Assembly (NCBI GenBank): GCA_030673895.1
Contig: JAUTCR010000006.1
Coordinates: forward strand, 1-34,711
Reading direction: 5' to 3'
Origin: Verrucomicrobiota bacterium JB023
GTDB lineage: Bacteria; Verrucomicrobiota; Verrucomicrobiia; Verrucomicrobiales; Akkermansiaceae
Length of the DNA: 34,711 nucleotides
Shown: in pieces, positions 8,183 to 15,933 of the stretch
How positions within the stretch are numbered: the stretch's first letter is position 1
Layout: every line of letters begins with the position of its first letter
The notes under the pieces: generated by a model
The model's input: only the letters and a program-made list of their open reading frames with translations
The model's database searches: none
Told to the model about the DNA's origin: nothing
Program-made: the position numbers and the translations under genes

Positions 8183-8198
8183 TGGCACGGCTACCGCT
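8183..8198 (+). promoter_or_regulatory. Sigma-54 (RpoN)-type promoter for the nitrate importer operon
   Basis: TGGCACG-N4-CCGCT has the complete -24 element TGGCACG and the GC of the -12 element. The GG (8184-8185) and GC (8196-8197) are exactly 10 bases apart, as the sigma-54 consensus needs; the TT of the -12 element is replaced by CC. Transcription would start near 8209, leaving a leader of about 19 bases to ATG 8228. This also argues against an upstream start at 8132. Sigma-54 control is common for nitrogen assimilation genes. Confidence 0.45.
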
Positions 8199-8227
8199 CT
8201 CTTTCCCCCGAACCCTCGCTTCCCGCC

Positions 8228-9877
8228 ATGGCAGATTCCACCAAAGACAAAATCAAGTATGGCCTTCTCAAAGGCATCGATGTCAGCGGCTTCAAAGTCC
8301 TCGATCCTCCCGTGCGCCTTCTCTTCGGGGAAGAGCCACAGAAGCAAATTCGGGATATTGCCAAGTACATGCTCCTCCCCATCCTCTTCGTGCTCTGCTG
8401 CATCCTGCTCTGGAGCGTCGTGGCGCCCAATCACAAGACGCGCTCCGGCGAGGTGCCGGGCCCGAGCAAGGTGCTGACCGCCTACTCCGATAGCAAACGC
8501 TTCGAGGAGCGGCAGAAGGAAAAAGCCAGTGACTTCAAACTCGAGGGCCAGGAACGCTTGGCGATGGTCAAGGAAGTGGAAACCGAGCTGGCCAGCCTCG
8601 AGGCCAAAGCAGCTGAACTCTCAGAGGAAGCAGCCAAGATCGAGGCGCTCGCCCAAGAAAAGATGGCCGCTCGAATCGCGCCAATCCAGAGCAAGCTCGA
8701 CGCGCTCAAGGCGAAGCACAAGGCGGCAGAAGATGCCCGCGACGCACAACTCGAGGCCTTGGCCGGGGAGGCCGTCGCCGGTGAGGTCAGCTCCGACACC
8801 TTGGTCGCCTTCATCCGTGAGACGGAAGCCATCGAGGAGAAAGCGGACGCCGCCGAGGACGTCTATGAGGAGCAGCTTGAGGAGATTCGCTCCAATCCTC
8901 CCTCCGAAGTGAAGGACGCTCAATTGGCGGCCAACCGGGTCGCCGACGAGGTTCAGCATTACAAGAAGCGTCTGGCCATCCTCACCAAGGAGAACCGCAA
9001 TGTCAAAGAAGCCGAGTATCTCGCCAAGATTGCGGAAGATAAGGAACAACTCGCCGCAGCCAGCACGGCTGGGGATGTCGTCAAGGAAGCCAAGGCCATC
9101 GCGCGGAATACCGAGCGCGCGGAAGACGTCGGCAGCCAGACCTATCCCCGCACGGCCACCATCTTCTGGCAGACCAAGCGCTCTCTCGCCACCGTCTTCG
9201 TCGGCTTCATCATCGCCGCCGCCATCGCCATCCCCGTCGGCATCATGTGCGGGCTCAATCGCATCTTCATGGCCTGCATGACGCCCATCATCTCGATCTT
9301 CCGACCTGTTTCTCCCGTAGTTTGGCTCCTCATCTTCCAGATCATCATTGGCGCCTTCTTCCCCGATCCGGAGAATCATCCCCTCTTCGTCACTCTCAAT
9401 CAGGACAAATTTTTCGGATGGATTGCCAATCCCATCGCCTTCCTCGGCACGAACCCCGCCATGATTTTCTCCGCTTGCACGGTAGCGATGTGCGCCCTCT
9501 GGCCCGCCTTGGTCAATACGGCCCTCGGCGTCTCCTCGGTAGACAAGGATCACATGAATGTGGCCAAGGTTCTTCGCCTCGGCTTCTGGTCCCGCCTATT
9601 CAAGATTGTCGTTCCGGCCTCGCTGCCTCTCGTCTTCGCCGGCCTTCGCATCTCCCTCGGCGTCGGTTGGATGGTCCTCATCGCGGCCGAAGCTCTCTCC
9701 TCATCCGATGGCCTCGGCAAGTTCGTGTGGGATGAATACCAGAATGGCTCCTCCCAATCCTTCGCCAATATCATCCTCGCCTGCTTCGTGGTCGGCATCA
9801 TCGGTTTCTTCCTCGACCGCATCATGGTCTTCCTCCAGCGACTCGTCTCCTTCGATGACGGCTCGGCAACAGCGTGA
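8228..9877 (+). CDS. nrtB: NrtB-type ABC transporter permease with long coiled-coil insertion
   Basis: A 549-residue inner-membrane permease of the nitrate/sulfonate/taurine family (BPD_transp_1). Helix one is at 47-66, then the short family motif PGPSKV (77-82, LPSP-like). The usual linker is replaced by about 210 Lys/Glu/Ala-rich residues (90-300) with heptad-like periodicity. The permease core starts near 310 ([15 protein letters not shown]) and carries the EAA loop [17 protein letters not shown]. NrtB proteins are normally about 280 residues. By topology the insertion should be periplasmic. It is co-transcribed with two ATPase genes, in a cluster with nitrate and nitrite reductases, which is why nitrate is the likely substrate. 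No periplasmic binding protein is encoded nearby. The ATG follows TTCCCGCC, identical to the leader at 27122; an upstream ATG (8132) lies ahead of the promoter. Confidence 0.82.
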   Translation: MADSTKDKIKYGLLKGIDVSGFKVLDPPVRLLFGEEPQKQIRDIAKYMLLPILFVLCCILLWSVVAPNHKTRSGEVPGPSKVLTAYSDSKRFEERQKEKASDFKLEGQERLAMVKEVETELASLEAKAAELSEEAAKIEALAQEKMAARIAPIQSKLDALKAKHKAAEDARDAQLEALAGEAVAGEVSSDTLVAFIRETEAIEEKADAAEDVYEEQLEEIRSNPPSEVKDAQLAANRVADEVQHYKKRLAILTKENRNVKEAEYLAKIAEDKEQLAAASTAGDVVKEAKAIARNTERAEDVGSQTYPRTATIFWQTKRSLATVFVGFIIAAAIAIPVGIMCGLNRIFMACMTPIISIFRPVSPVVWLLIFQIIIGAFFPDPENHPLFVTLNQDKFFGWIANPIAFLGTNPAMIFSACTVAMCALWPALVNTALGVSSVDKDHMNVAKVLRLGFWSRLFKIVVPASLPLVFAGLRISLGVGWMVLIAAEALSSSDGLGKFVWDEYQNGSSQSFANIILACFVVGIIGFFLDRIMVFLQRLVSFDDGSATA

Positions 9878-9897
9878 ACCAGCAACCTCTTTCTACT

Positions 9898-10797
9898 ATG
9901 TCTTTCCTCACATTGGACAACGTCTCAGTCGCCTTCGGACCGGTTGGCAATCGCACTGAGGTGCTCTCCAACATCAATCTGTCAGTCAAGGAGAACGAGT
10001 TCGTCGCCGTTATCGGCTTCTCCGGCTCGGGCAAATCGACCTTGATGAATCTCCTCTCCGGCTTGGAACCACCCACCGAGGGCAAGGTCATCATGGATGG
10101 CAAGGAGGTCACCGCACCCGGACCCGAGCGGGGGCTCATGTTTCAGAACTACTCCCTTCTCCCCTGGCTATCGGTTAATGAAAACGTCGGCCTCGCGGTG
10201 AAGACAGCCTTCCCCAAGCTCTCGAAGTCGGAGGTTGCCGACAAGGTCCACCACTACGTCAAGATGGTGAAGCTCGACCACGCGGGAGAGAAGAAGCCGC
10301 ATGAGCTCTCCGGCGGGATGCGCCAGCGCGCGTCGCTCGCGAGGACTCTCTCCCTTGATCCCCAAGTGCTCCTCCTCGATGAGCCCCTCTCCGCCCTCGA
10401 TGCCCTGACCCGTTCCGAGCTGCAGGACCAAATCCTCAACATCTGGGAAAAGGACCGCCGCACCGTGGTCATGATCACCAATGATGTCGATGAAGCCGTC
10501 CTCATGGCCGACCGCATCGTCCCCCTCACCATGGGTCCCAGGGCCACCCTCGCCGAGGACTTCGTGGTCAACATGCCCCACCCGCGTGATCGCCACACCC
10601 TCAACGACCACCCGGAATACATGCGCCTCAAGTCGGAGATCACCTCCTTCATGATGCAGCTCAACAAGGAGTCGAAGGCCTCGGCGGCCAACAAAATCGT
10701 CCCCATGCCCGACGTGCGTCCCAAGGACTTCTCCCTCCCAGTCGCCTCACCACGACTTCGGAACAAATCACCTCAACCATCATCCGCAGCATCATGA
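9898..10797 (+). CDS. nrtC: ABC transporter ATP-binding protein, NrtC-like (ATPase domain only)
   Basis: A 299-residue ABC ATPase with Walker [10 protein letters not shown] (40-48), Q-loop Gln83, signature LSGGMRQR (137-144) and Walker B VLLLDEP (157-163). The H-loop reads MITNDVDEA, so Asn195 stands where His is usual; as I recall, the same wording is typical of cyanobacterial NrtC. The segment [13 protein letters not shown] that follows also fits NrtC. Cyanobacterial NrtC carries a C-terminal binding-protein domain; this one stops after the ATPase and a short tail, so no binding domain is supplied. I prefer ATG 9898, which follows a CTCTTTCTACT stretch. A GTG at 9874 would overlap the permease stop (GTGA) and add 8 residues. 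It energises nitrate import together with the next gene. Confidence 0.85.
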   Translation: MSFLTLDNVSVAFGPVGNRTEVLSNINLSVKENEFVAVIGFSGSGKSTLMNLLSGLEPPTEGKVIMDGKEVTAPGPERGLMFQNYSLLPWLSVNENVGLAVKTAFPKLSKSEVADKVHHYVKMVKLDHAGEKKPHELSGGMRQRASLARTLSLDPQVLLLDEPLSALDALTRSELQDQILNIWEKDRRTVVMITNDVDEAVLMADRIVPLTMGPRATLAEDFVVNMPHPRDRHTLNDHPEYMRLKSEITSFMMQLNKESKASAANKIVPMPDVRPKDFSLPVASPRLRNKSPQPSSAAS

Positions 10798-11714
10798 GCC
10801 TCCAAGTCTACGAACCAGTGGAAGAGCCTAGCCTATCCAAGTTTGTCGAGATCTCGAATCTCGTTAAGGAATACCCTAATCCCTATGGAGATGACTTCCG
10901 CGTCGTTGAGAACTTCAACCTCAACATCCGGCAGGGTGAATTCATCTCCCTCATCGGCCACTCCGGTTGCGGGAAGTCCACCGTCCTCACCATGCTGGCC
11001 GGCCTCAATGAGATTTCCGATGGAGGCATCATCGTGGGTAATCGAGAGATTGACGGCCCTGGCCCTGACCGTGCCGTGGTCTTCCAAGCCCCCTGCCTGA
11101 TGCCTTGGCTCACCGCCTTCGGCAATGTCATGCTCGGCGTCAAAAGCGTCTATCCGCATGCCGATAAGGCGACCCAGACTCAAATCGTCGAGCACTCCCT
11201 CTCCGTCGTGGGTCTTGCCGATTCGATGAAAAAGTATCCCCGCGAGATGTCCGGCGGCATGCAGCAGCGTGTTGGCATCGCCCGCGCCATCGCGCTCCAG
11301 CCCAAGGTGCTTCTACTAGACGAACCCTTTGGCCGCCTCGACTCTCTCACCCGCATGGAGCTTCAGGATGTCATCATCGACATCCTTGCCCGCGAGAAAC
11401 TCACCGCCATGATCGTGACCCACGATGTGGATGAGGCCGTCTTCATGGCCGACCGCTGCGTGATGATGTCGAATGGCCCCAAGGCCACTTGCGCCGAGAT
11501 CATGGAGATCTACTTCCCCCGCCCTCGCGACCGAGAGGAAGTCTTCAATGACCCCGCCTTCTTCCAATACCGCGAGCACCTCCTCGCCTTCCTCGAGCAA
11601 CGCTCTCACATCAAGGGAGACACCCGCATCCACAATCGATCCAACCTCATCGGCTATCTCGACAAGCCCGCTCTCACCAATCTCGAAAACAAACTCTCCG
11701 TCGCCGTGGCCTAA
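10794..11714 (+). CDS. nrtD: ABC transporter ATP-binding protein, NrtD-like
   Basis: The second ATPase of the importer, 306 residues. It has Walker [10 protein letters not shown] (55-63), Q-loop Gln98, signature MSGGMQQR (152-159), Walker [13 protein letters not shown] (172-183) and an intact H-loop His210 in [15 protein letters not shown]. The two ATPases would pair as NrtC-NrtD, one with an Asn and one with a His switch residue, so they are probably not equivalent. The ATG overlaps the previous stop (ATGA), which shows coupling. The C-terminal tail of about 60 residues is family-specific. The substrate is inferred from the adjacent nitrate/nitrite reductase genes. Confidence 0.87.
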   Translation: MSLQVYEPVEEPSLSKFVEISNLVKEYPNPYGDDFRVVENFNLNIRQGEFISLIGHSGCGKSTVLTMLAGLNEISDGGIIVGNREIDGPGPDRAVVFQAPCLMPWLTAFGNVMLGVKSVYPHADKATQTQIVEHSLSVVGLADSMKKYPREMSGGMQQRVGIARAIALQPKVLLLDEPFGRLDSLTRMELQDVIIDILAREKLTAMIVTHDVDEAVFMADRCVMMSNGPKATCAEIMEIYFPRPRDREEVFNDPAFFQYREHLLAFLEQRSHIKGDTRIHNRSNLIGYLDKPALTNLENKLSVAVA

Positions 11715-11743
11715 CCCACCCTCGCTCCCCCCCAAAAGCTCTC

Positions 11744-11813
11744 CCGATAGAAATACCTCGCCCAAACAACCGCAACGCTCAAGCCCCTCGGTAGGAATGT
11801 CTCGCCGAGACAT
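11744..11813 (+). repeat. Short palindromic intergenic repeat, copy A, with a degenerate copy before it
   Basis: Copy A at 11789-11813 reads CGGTAGGA followed by the palindrome ATGTCTC-GCC-GAGACAT (11797-11813, 7-bp stem). A degenerate, half-length copy, CGATAGAAATACCTCGCC, lies at 11744-11761. The same element recurs at 13708 and 25731, always between genes and in this orientation. It lies between the transporter operon and nirA and would form a small hairpin in a read-through transcript. Confidence 0.7.
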
Positions 11814-11858
11814 CCGCAAAGCCAAAGGAAAATCCCAGCCAAAGCCACCCACAACAGT

Positions 11859-11918
11859 CAGCCACCAGCCACCAGCCACCGGACTGAAAACTGAAAACTA
11901 ACAATCTAACAATCTAAC
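11859..11918 (+). repeat. Cluster of 7- and 8-base tandem repeats upstream of nirA
   Basis: Three unrelated tandem arrays follow each other directly: CAGCCAC three times (11859-11879), ACTGAAA two and a half times (11883-11899), and AATCTAAC twice (11903-11918) with a partial copy before it. They end 12 bases before the nirA ATG and so form its leader. There is no Shine-Dalgarno site. Such heptamer arrays can change length by slippage and may tune expression; that effect is inference. Confidence 0.75.
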
Positions 11919-11930
11919 AAACTTCCCCTC

Positions 11931-13703
11931 ATGACTCCCGCCTTCACACCCGAGCAAACCGCCTACCTTTCCGGCTTCATGGAAGGCTTCAAGCAAATGC
12001 AAGCTGAAGGCCTCCTCTTCCTTGGACAAAACGCCAGCGGCCAATTCACCCACGATCCCGCACAGGCCGAACCCCAGGAAGAAACCGTCCACGGAACTCC
12101 CATCGACGACCTCTCCAAGGAAGAGCGCGTCAAGTATGAGCAGAACGGCCTCGACTGCTACGACACCATTCTCGAGCGCGCCGCCGAGAACAAATTCGCT
12201 GACGGTGGTGATGTCTTTCGCTTCAAGTTCTACGGCTTCTTCTACGTCGCCCCCGCACAGGACTCCTACATGCTGCGCTGTCGCATCCCCGGCTGCGTCC
12301 TGACCGCCCACCAGCTTCGCGGGCTTGCCGAGATTTCGCGCGATTGGGGATGTGGCAACTGCGATATCACCACCCGGGGCAATATCCAGATTCGCCAGCT
12401 CATGCCGGAGTCCCTCCCCAAGGTGATGACCAAGCTCTACGACCTCGGCCTCACTGCCAAGGGCTCGGGCGCTGACAACGTGCGCAACATCACCGCCACC
12501 CCCACCACGGGATTCGATAAGGACGAACTGCTCGACGTCCTCCCCCTGGCGAAGTCGATGCACCACTACATTCTCAACAATCGCGATCTCTACGGTCTTC
12601 CTCGTAAGTTCAACATCTCCTTCGACTCCGGCGGCGCCATCTCCGTCTGTGCCGATACCAATGACATCGCCTTCTACGCCGTCCGCCTCACTGAAGAGAC
12701 CGACGGCCTCGCCCCGGGCGTTTACTTCCGCATGCAGCTCTGCGGCATCACCGGGCACAAGCAATTCGCCACCGACTCCGGCGTTCTACTTACCGCCGAG
12801 GAAACCATCCCCGTCGCTGCCGCCATTCTCCGCGTCTTCATCGAGCATGGTGACCGGACCAATCGCAAAAAAGCCCGCCTGAAATACCTCGTCGACAAGT
12901 GGGGCATCCCCAAACTCCTTGAAGAAACGGAGAAGAAGCTCACCTTTCCCCTCCGCCACCTCCCTCTCGATTCCTGCGAGGTCCCCATGCCCAAGGTCAA
13001 GCATGGCCACTACGGCATCCATAAACAAGCCGACGGACGCAACTACATCGGCGTCGTCATTCCCGTCGGTCGCACCCCCGTCGACAAGGTCGATCAGCTC
13101 TGCAAAATCGCGGAGAAGTACGGCGATGGCGACATCCGCCTCACGGTCTGGCAGAACCTACTCATCCCCAACATTCCCGACGAACATCTCGAAGAAGCCA
13201 AACTCGCCATTCTCCGCACCGGCTTCAGCTTCGATTCCACCAACATTTCCGGCGGCCTCGTCGCCTGCACGGGCAACCTCGGCTGCAAATACGCCGCCGC
13301 CAACACCAAGGGACATGCGACTCAACTCGTCGAATATCTTGAGCCCCGCGTCGAGCTCGACCAGCCCATCAATATCCACCTCACCGGCTGCAACCACTCC
13401 TGCGCCCAGCACTACATCGGTGATATCGGCATGATGGGCGTTCCGGTCAAACTGGAGTCCGGGGAGAAAGTCGAGGGCTACAACATCGTCCTCGGAGGCG
13501 GAGTGGACGACGACCAATTCGTCGCCAAGGAAGCCTGGAAGGGCATCCCATTTACCGACATCCCCCCCCTTATCGAGTCCCTTCTCAAAACGTATCTTTC
13601 CCATCGCAAGGGAACCGAATCCTTCGCACACTTCACCCGCCGCCTCGACATCGAGACCCTCCATTCCCTCATCGCGGACTCCGCCTCCGCCAAAGCAGCC
13701 TAA
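11931..13703 (+). CDS. nirA: Sirohaem nitrite reductase, NirA family
   Basis: A 590-residue nitrite/sulfite reductase with two repeated half-domains. Residues 115-157 contain the first ferredoxin-like half with the conserved GCGNCDITTRGNIQIR region. The [4Fe-4S]-sirohaem ligands are Cys446 and Cys452 (ACTGNLGC) and Cys487 and Cys491 (TGCNHSC). The enzyme reduces nitrite to ammonium with six electrons from a ferredoxin or flavodoxin in the cytoplasm. The N-terminus, FTPEQTAYLSGF (5-16), resembles that of the flavodoxin two genes on (FTPEQIGWLNGY), which suggests a common docking helix. Assignment to nitrite rather than sulfite rests on the neighbouring nitrate reductase and transporter. Repeat copies lie on both sides of the gene. 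The start is the first ATG, after CTTCCCCTC. Confidence 0.88.
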   Translation: MTPAFTPEQTAYLSGFMEGFKQMQAEGLLFLGQNASGQFTHDPAQAEPQEETVHGTPIDDLSKEERVKYEQNGLDCYDTILERAAENKFADGGDVFRFKFYGFFYVAPAQDSYMLRCRIPGCVLTAHQLRGLAEISRDWGCGNCDITTRGNIQIRQLMPESLPKVMTKLYDLGLTAKGSGADNVRNITATPTTGFDKDELLDVLPLAKSMHHYILNNRDLYGLPRKFNISFDSGGAISVCADTNDIAFYAVRLTEETDGLAPGVYFRMQLCGITGHKQFATDSGVLLTAEETIPVAAAILRVFIEHGDRTNRKKARLKYLVDKWGIPKLLEETEKKLTFPLRHLPLDSCEVPMPKVKHGHYGIHKQADGRNYIGVVIPVGRTPVDKVDQLCKIAEKYGDGDIRLTVWQNLLIPNIPDEHLEEAKLAILRTGFSFDSTNISGGLVACTGNLGCKYAAANTKGHATQLVEYLEPRVELDQPINIHLTGCNHSCAQHYIGDIGMMGVPVKLESGEKVEGYNIVLGGGVDDDQFVAKEAWKGIPFTDIPPLIESLLKTYLSHRKGTESFAHFTRRLDIETLHSLIADSASAKAA

Positions 13704-13707
13704 CATC

Positions 13708-13737
13708 CGGTAGAGATGCCTCGCCGAGGTCTCCTCC
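13708..13737 (+). repeat. Short palindromic intergenic repeat, copy B
   Basis: CGGTAGAGATGCCTCGCC then GAGGTCTCCTCC. It starts 4 bases after the nirA stop. The stem is imperfect (CCTC/GAGG core plus GAGA/TCTC with a two-base bulge). With copy A it brackets nirA in the same orientation. Confidence 0.65.
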
Positions 13738-13780
13738 AGGGCTCGAGCCTTGCCCACTCTCAAACCGCAAACTCCCTCTC

Positions 13781-14365
13781 ATGATCAACCTCCCACCATC
13801 CGCGCCTTTCACGCCCGAACAAATCGGTTGGCTCAACGGCTACCTGGCCGCTCGCATGCAGGCGACCGGGGCTCCCGCACCGGGACCACCGACCGAGGCC
13901 ACTCCTCCCTCCGGGGTCCCCCTCACCATCCTATGGGGATCACAAACCGGAAATTCCGAATCCCTCGCCAAGAAGGCGGCCAAGACGCTCACCGGCCAGG
14001 GCCACCAAGTCACCGTCACCGACATGGCTGATGCCGACCCCGCCGCCCTCTCCGCTATCGAAAATCTCCTCATCATCACCTCGACGTATGGAGATGGCGA
14101 ACCACCTGACAACGCCGCGGACCTTCACGAAGCCTTGACTGGCGACTGCGACCTCAAGCTCGACAAGACGAGCTACGCGGTTCTCGGTCTTGGCGATTCC
14201 GAATACCCCGACTTCAATCAGTGCGCCAAGGACTTCGATAACGCGCTAGAAAAACTGGGGGCCACCCGTCTTTGCGAACGAATCGAGAGCGATGTCGATT
14301 TTGATGATCCTTTCGCCACTTGGCTCAGCCAAGTCACCGAAAGCCTCGCCAAGCTGGAGTCCTGA
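13781..14365 (+). CDS. Flavodoxin (sulfite-reductase-type FMN domain)
   Basis: A 194-residue protein with one FMN domain. The phosphate loop is WGSQTGNSESLA (52-63), followed by ITSTYGDGEPPDNA and the third loop VLGLGDSEYPDFNQCAKDFD. It resembles the FMN half of CysJ but lacks the FAD/NADPH-binding half, so it needs a separate reductase. Residues 10-21, FTPEQIGWLNGY, match the N-terminus of the nitrite reductase; this kind of segment precedes the FMN domain in CysJ-type proteins. The most likely role is electron donor to NirA. It follows nirA by 77 bases that contain repeat copy B, and precedes the ferredoxin/DmsC fusion gene by 26 bases. The ATG follows CTCCCTCTC. Confidence 0.88.
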   Translation: MINLPPSAPFTPEQIGWLNGYLAARMQATGAPAPGPPTEATPPSGVPLTILWGSQTGNSESLAKKAAKTLTGQGHQVTVTDMADADPAALSAIENLLIITSTYGDGEPPDNAADLHEALTGDCDLKLDKTSYAVLGLGDSEYPDFNQCAKDFDNALEKLGATRLCERIESDVDFDDPFATWLSQVTESLAKLES

Positions 14366-14391
14366 TTGCCAAGCGACCCAACCCTGCGACC

Positions 14392-15918
14392 ATGTCCGGC
14401 CTCCCTCCAGAGAAGACCTTGATCGACGACCTCCTCGCTGATCAGAAGAAGCTCTTCACCCCCGTAGCGGATTTCGCGGATCGTCACGAGCGCGAGCCGG
14501 ACCTCGCCGGGCACTACCGCAATCTCATCCCCCTCTCCAAGCCAGGCCCCGGCGAGCAATACGCCTTCGAGGTGGCCTTGGACAAATGCACTTCCTGCAA
14601 AGCCTGTGTAGCTGCCTGCCACAGCCAGAATGGGCTCGACGAAAATGAATCCTGGCGCGACGTCGGTCTCCTCCTGGGAGGCGACGAAGCCCCCGGATGG
14701 CAGCAGACCATTACGACTGCCTGTCACCACTGTGCCGACCCCGAGTGCCTCAATGGCTGCCCCGTGCAAGCTTACGAGAAATCCAGTGAAACAGGCATCG
14801 TCCGTCACCTCGATGACCAATGCATCGGGTGCTCCTACTGCATCTTCAAGTGTCCCTTCGACGTCCCGAAATACTCCAAGAAGCGCGGCATTGTTCGGAA
14901 ATGTGACATGTGCCACGATCGGCTTGCTGAAGGCGAGGCACCGGCCTGCGTTCAAGCCTGCCCGACCGAGGCGATTAAGATTGTTAAGGTCAATGTGGCT
15001 GAGAAAGCGAAGCTCGGCTCCCGTGACATGGGCTGGCTCAATGGCGCTCCACCGGCCTCCATCACCCAGCCTACCACCCGTTACACCGGCCGCGAGGTTC
15101 CCACCTCCGCGCATGCCGCGGACCACGACGATCTCACCCCCGAGCACGCCCATTGGCCCTTGGTCATCATGCTCACCCTCACCCAGGCCGCCGTCGGCCT
15201 TTTCCTAGGCTCCCTCTTTCTTTCACCAGAGACCCGCGCCCACCTCACCTTCTCCGCCCTCTCACTGGCCTTGTTCAGCATCGGCCTCGTCGCTGCCACC
15301 TTGCATCTGGGGCAACCTCTCAAAGCCTGGCGCTTCTTCCTCGGCCTACGCACCAGCTGGCTCTCCCGCGAACTGCTCGCTTTCACTATCCTCGGCGGCT
15401 TCCTCACCGCGCCCCTTCTCAATCACGTCCCTCTGCCACCCCCACTGGGCTTTCTACCCTCCATCATTAATCACCCCGCCTTCTTGGCCTTCTCAGCGGG
15501 CACCGCCCTCGCCGCCGTTTTCACCAGTGTCAAGATCTACCAAACGACCAACCGCCGCCTATGGAAGTCCGCCATCACCTTCCCTCGCTTCTACGGCACG
15601 GTCACCCTCTTTATTCTCCTCACCTTGGCCACGATATCTCCCGTAGCATCCTTTGGGTTTGTCCTGGCCATCATTGGCAAGCTGGCCCTGGATCTCATTC
15701 AACTCCGTGTCCCCTCATTGGCGAGAGAGCGAACCATCGTCACCACCGCCCTCCGCCCGATCTCCCTGCTCAGAGTAGTAGGAGTCCTCGGTGCCGCGTT
15801 GCTGCTCCCTTTCTCACCCTTGGCCGCGCTTCCGGTTCTCCTTCTCTCCGAACTGGCCGAACGCACTCTTTACTTCAAGGCGGTGCGTCCCCTCAAGATG
15901 CCGGGCTTTTTGCCTTAA
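14392..15918 (+). CDS. Four-cluster ferredoxin fused to DmsC-type quinol-oxidising membrane anchor
   Basis: A 508-residue fusion. Residues 60-200 form a DmsB-like ferredoxin with sixteen cysteines in four sets: 66/69/72/76, 111/114/119/123, 144/147/150/154 and 171/174/186/190. From about 255 to 505 there are roughly eight hydrophobic helices of the DmsC/NrfD-like anchor type. In DMSO reductase these are two subunits that take electrons from menaquinol and pass them to the molybdenum subunit. Here the fusion lies 15 bases upstream of nasA, so it probably feeds NasA. NasA has no export signal, and a cytoplasmic ferredoxin part would be needed; that orientation is inference. The start is ATG 14392, since the frame runs back into the flavodoxin gene. 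Confidence 0.85.
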   Translation: MSGLPPEKTLIDDLLADQKKLFTPVADFADRHEREPDLAGHYRNLIPLSKPGPGEQYAFEVALDKCTSCKACVAACHSQNGLDENESWRDVGLLLGGDEAPGWQQTITTACHHCADPECLNGCPVQAYEKSSETGIVRHLDDQCIGCSYCIFKCPFDVPKYSKKRGIVRKCDMCHDRLAEGEAPACVQACPTEAIKIVKVNVAEKAKLGSRDMGWLNGAPPASITQPTTRYTGREVPTSAHAADHDDLTPEHAHWPLVIMLTLTQAAVGLFLGSLFLSPETRAHLTFSALSLALFSIGLVAATLHLGQPLKAWRFFLGLRTSWLSRELLAFTILGGFLTAPLLNHVPLPPPLGFLPSIINHPAFLAFSAGTALAAVFTSVKIYQTTNRRLWKSAITFPRFYGTVTLFILLTLATISPVASFGFVLAIIGKLALDLIQLRVPSLARERTIVTTALRPISLLRVVGVLGAALLLPFSPLAALPVLLLSELAERTLYFKAVRPLKMPGFLP

Positions 15919-15933
15919 CCCTCCTTCCTCCCC

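Noticed and set aside
8132-8227. Upstream ATG for the NrtB-like permease
   Set aside because: It would add 32 atypical residues and lies ahead of the sigma-54-like promoter; ATG 8228 has the local leader type.
11859-11880. Possible CRISPR-like array
   Set aside because: The repeats are 7 bases long and directly tandem without spacers; this is a simple-sequence array.
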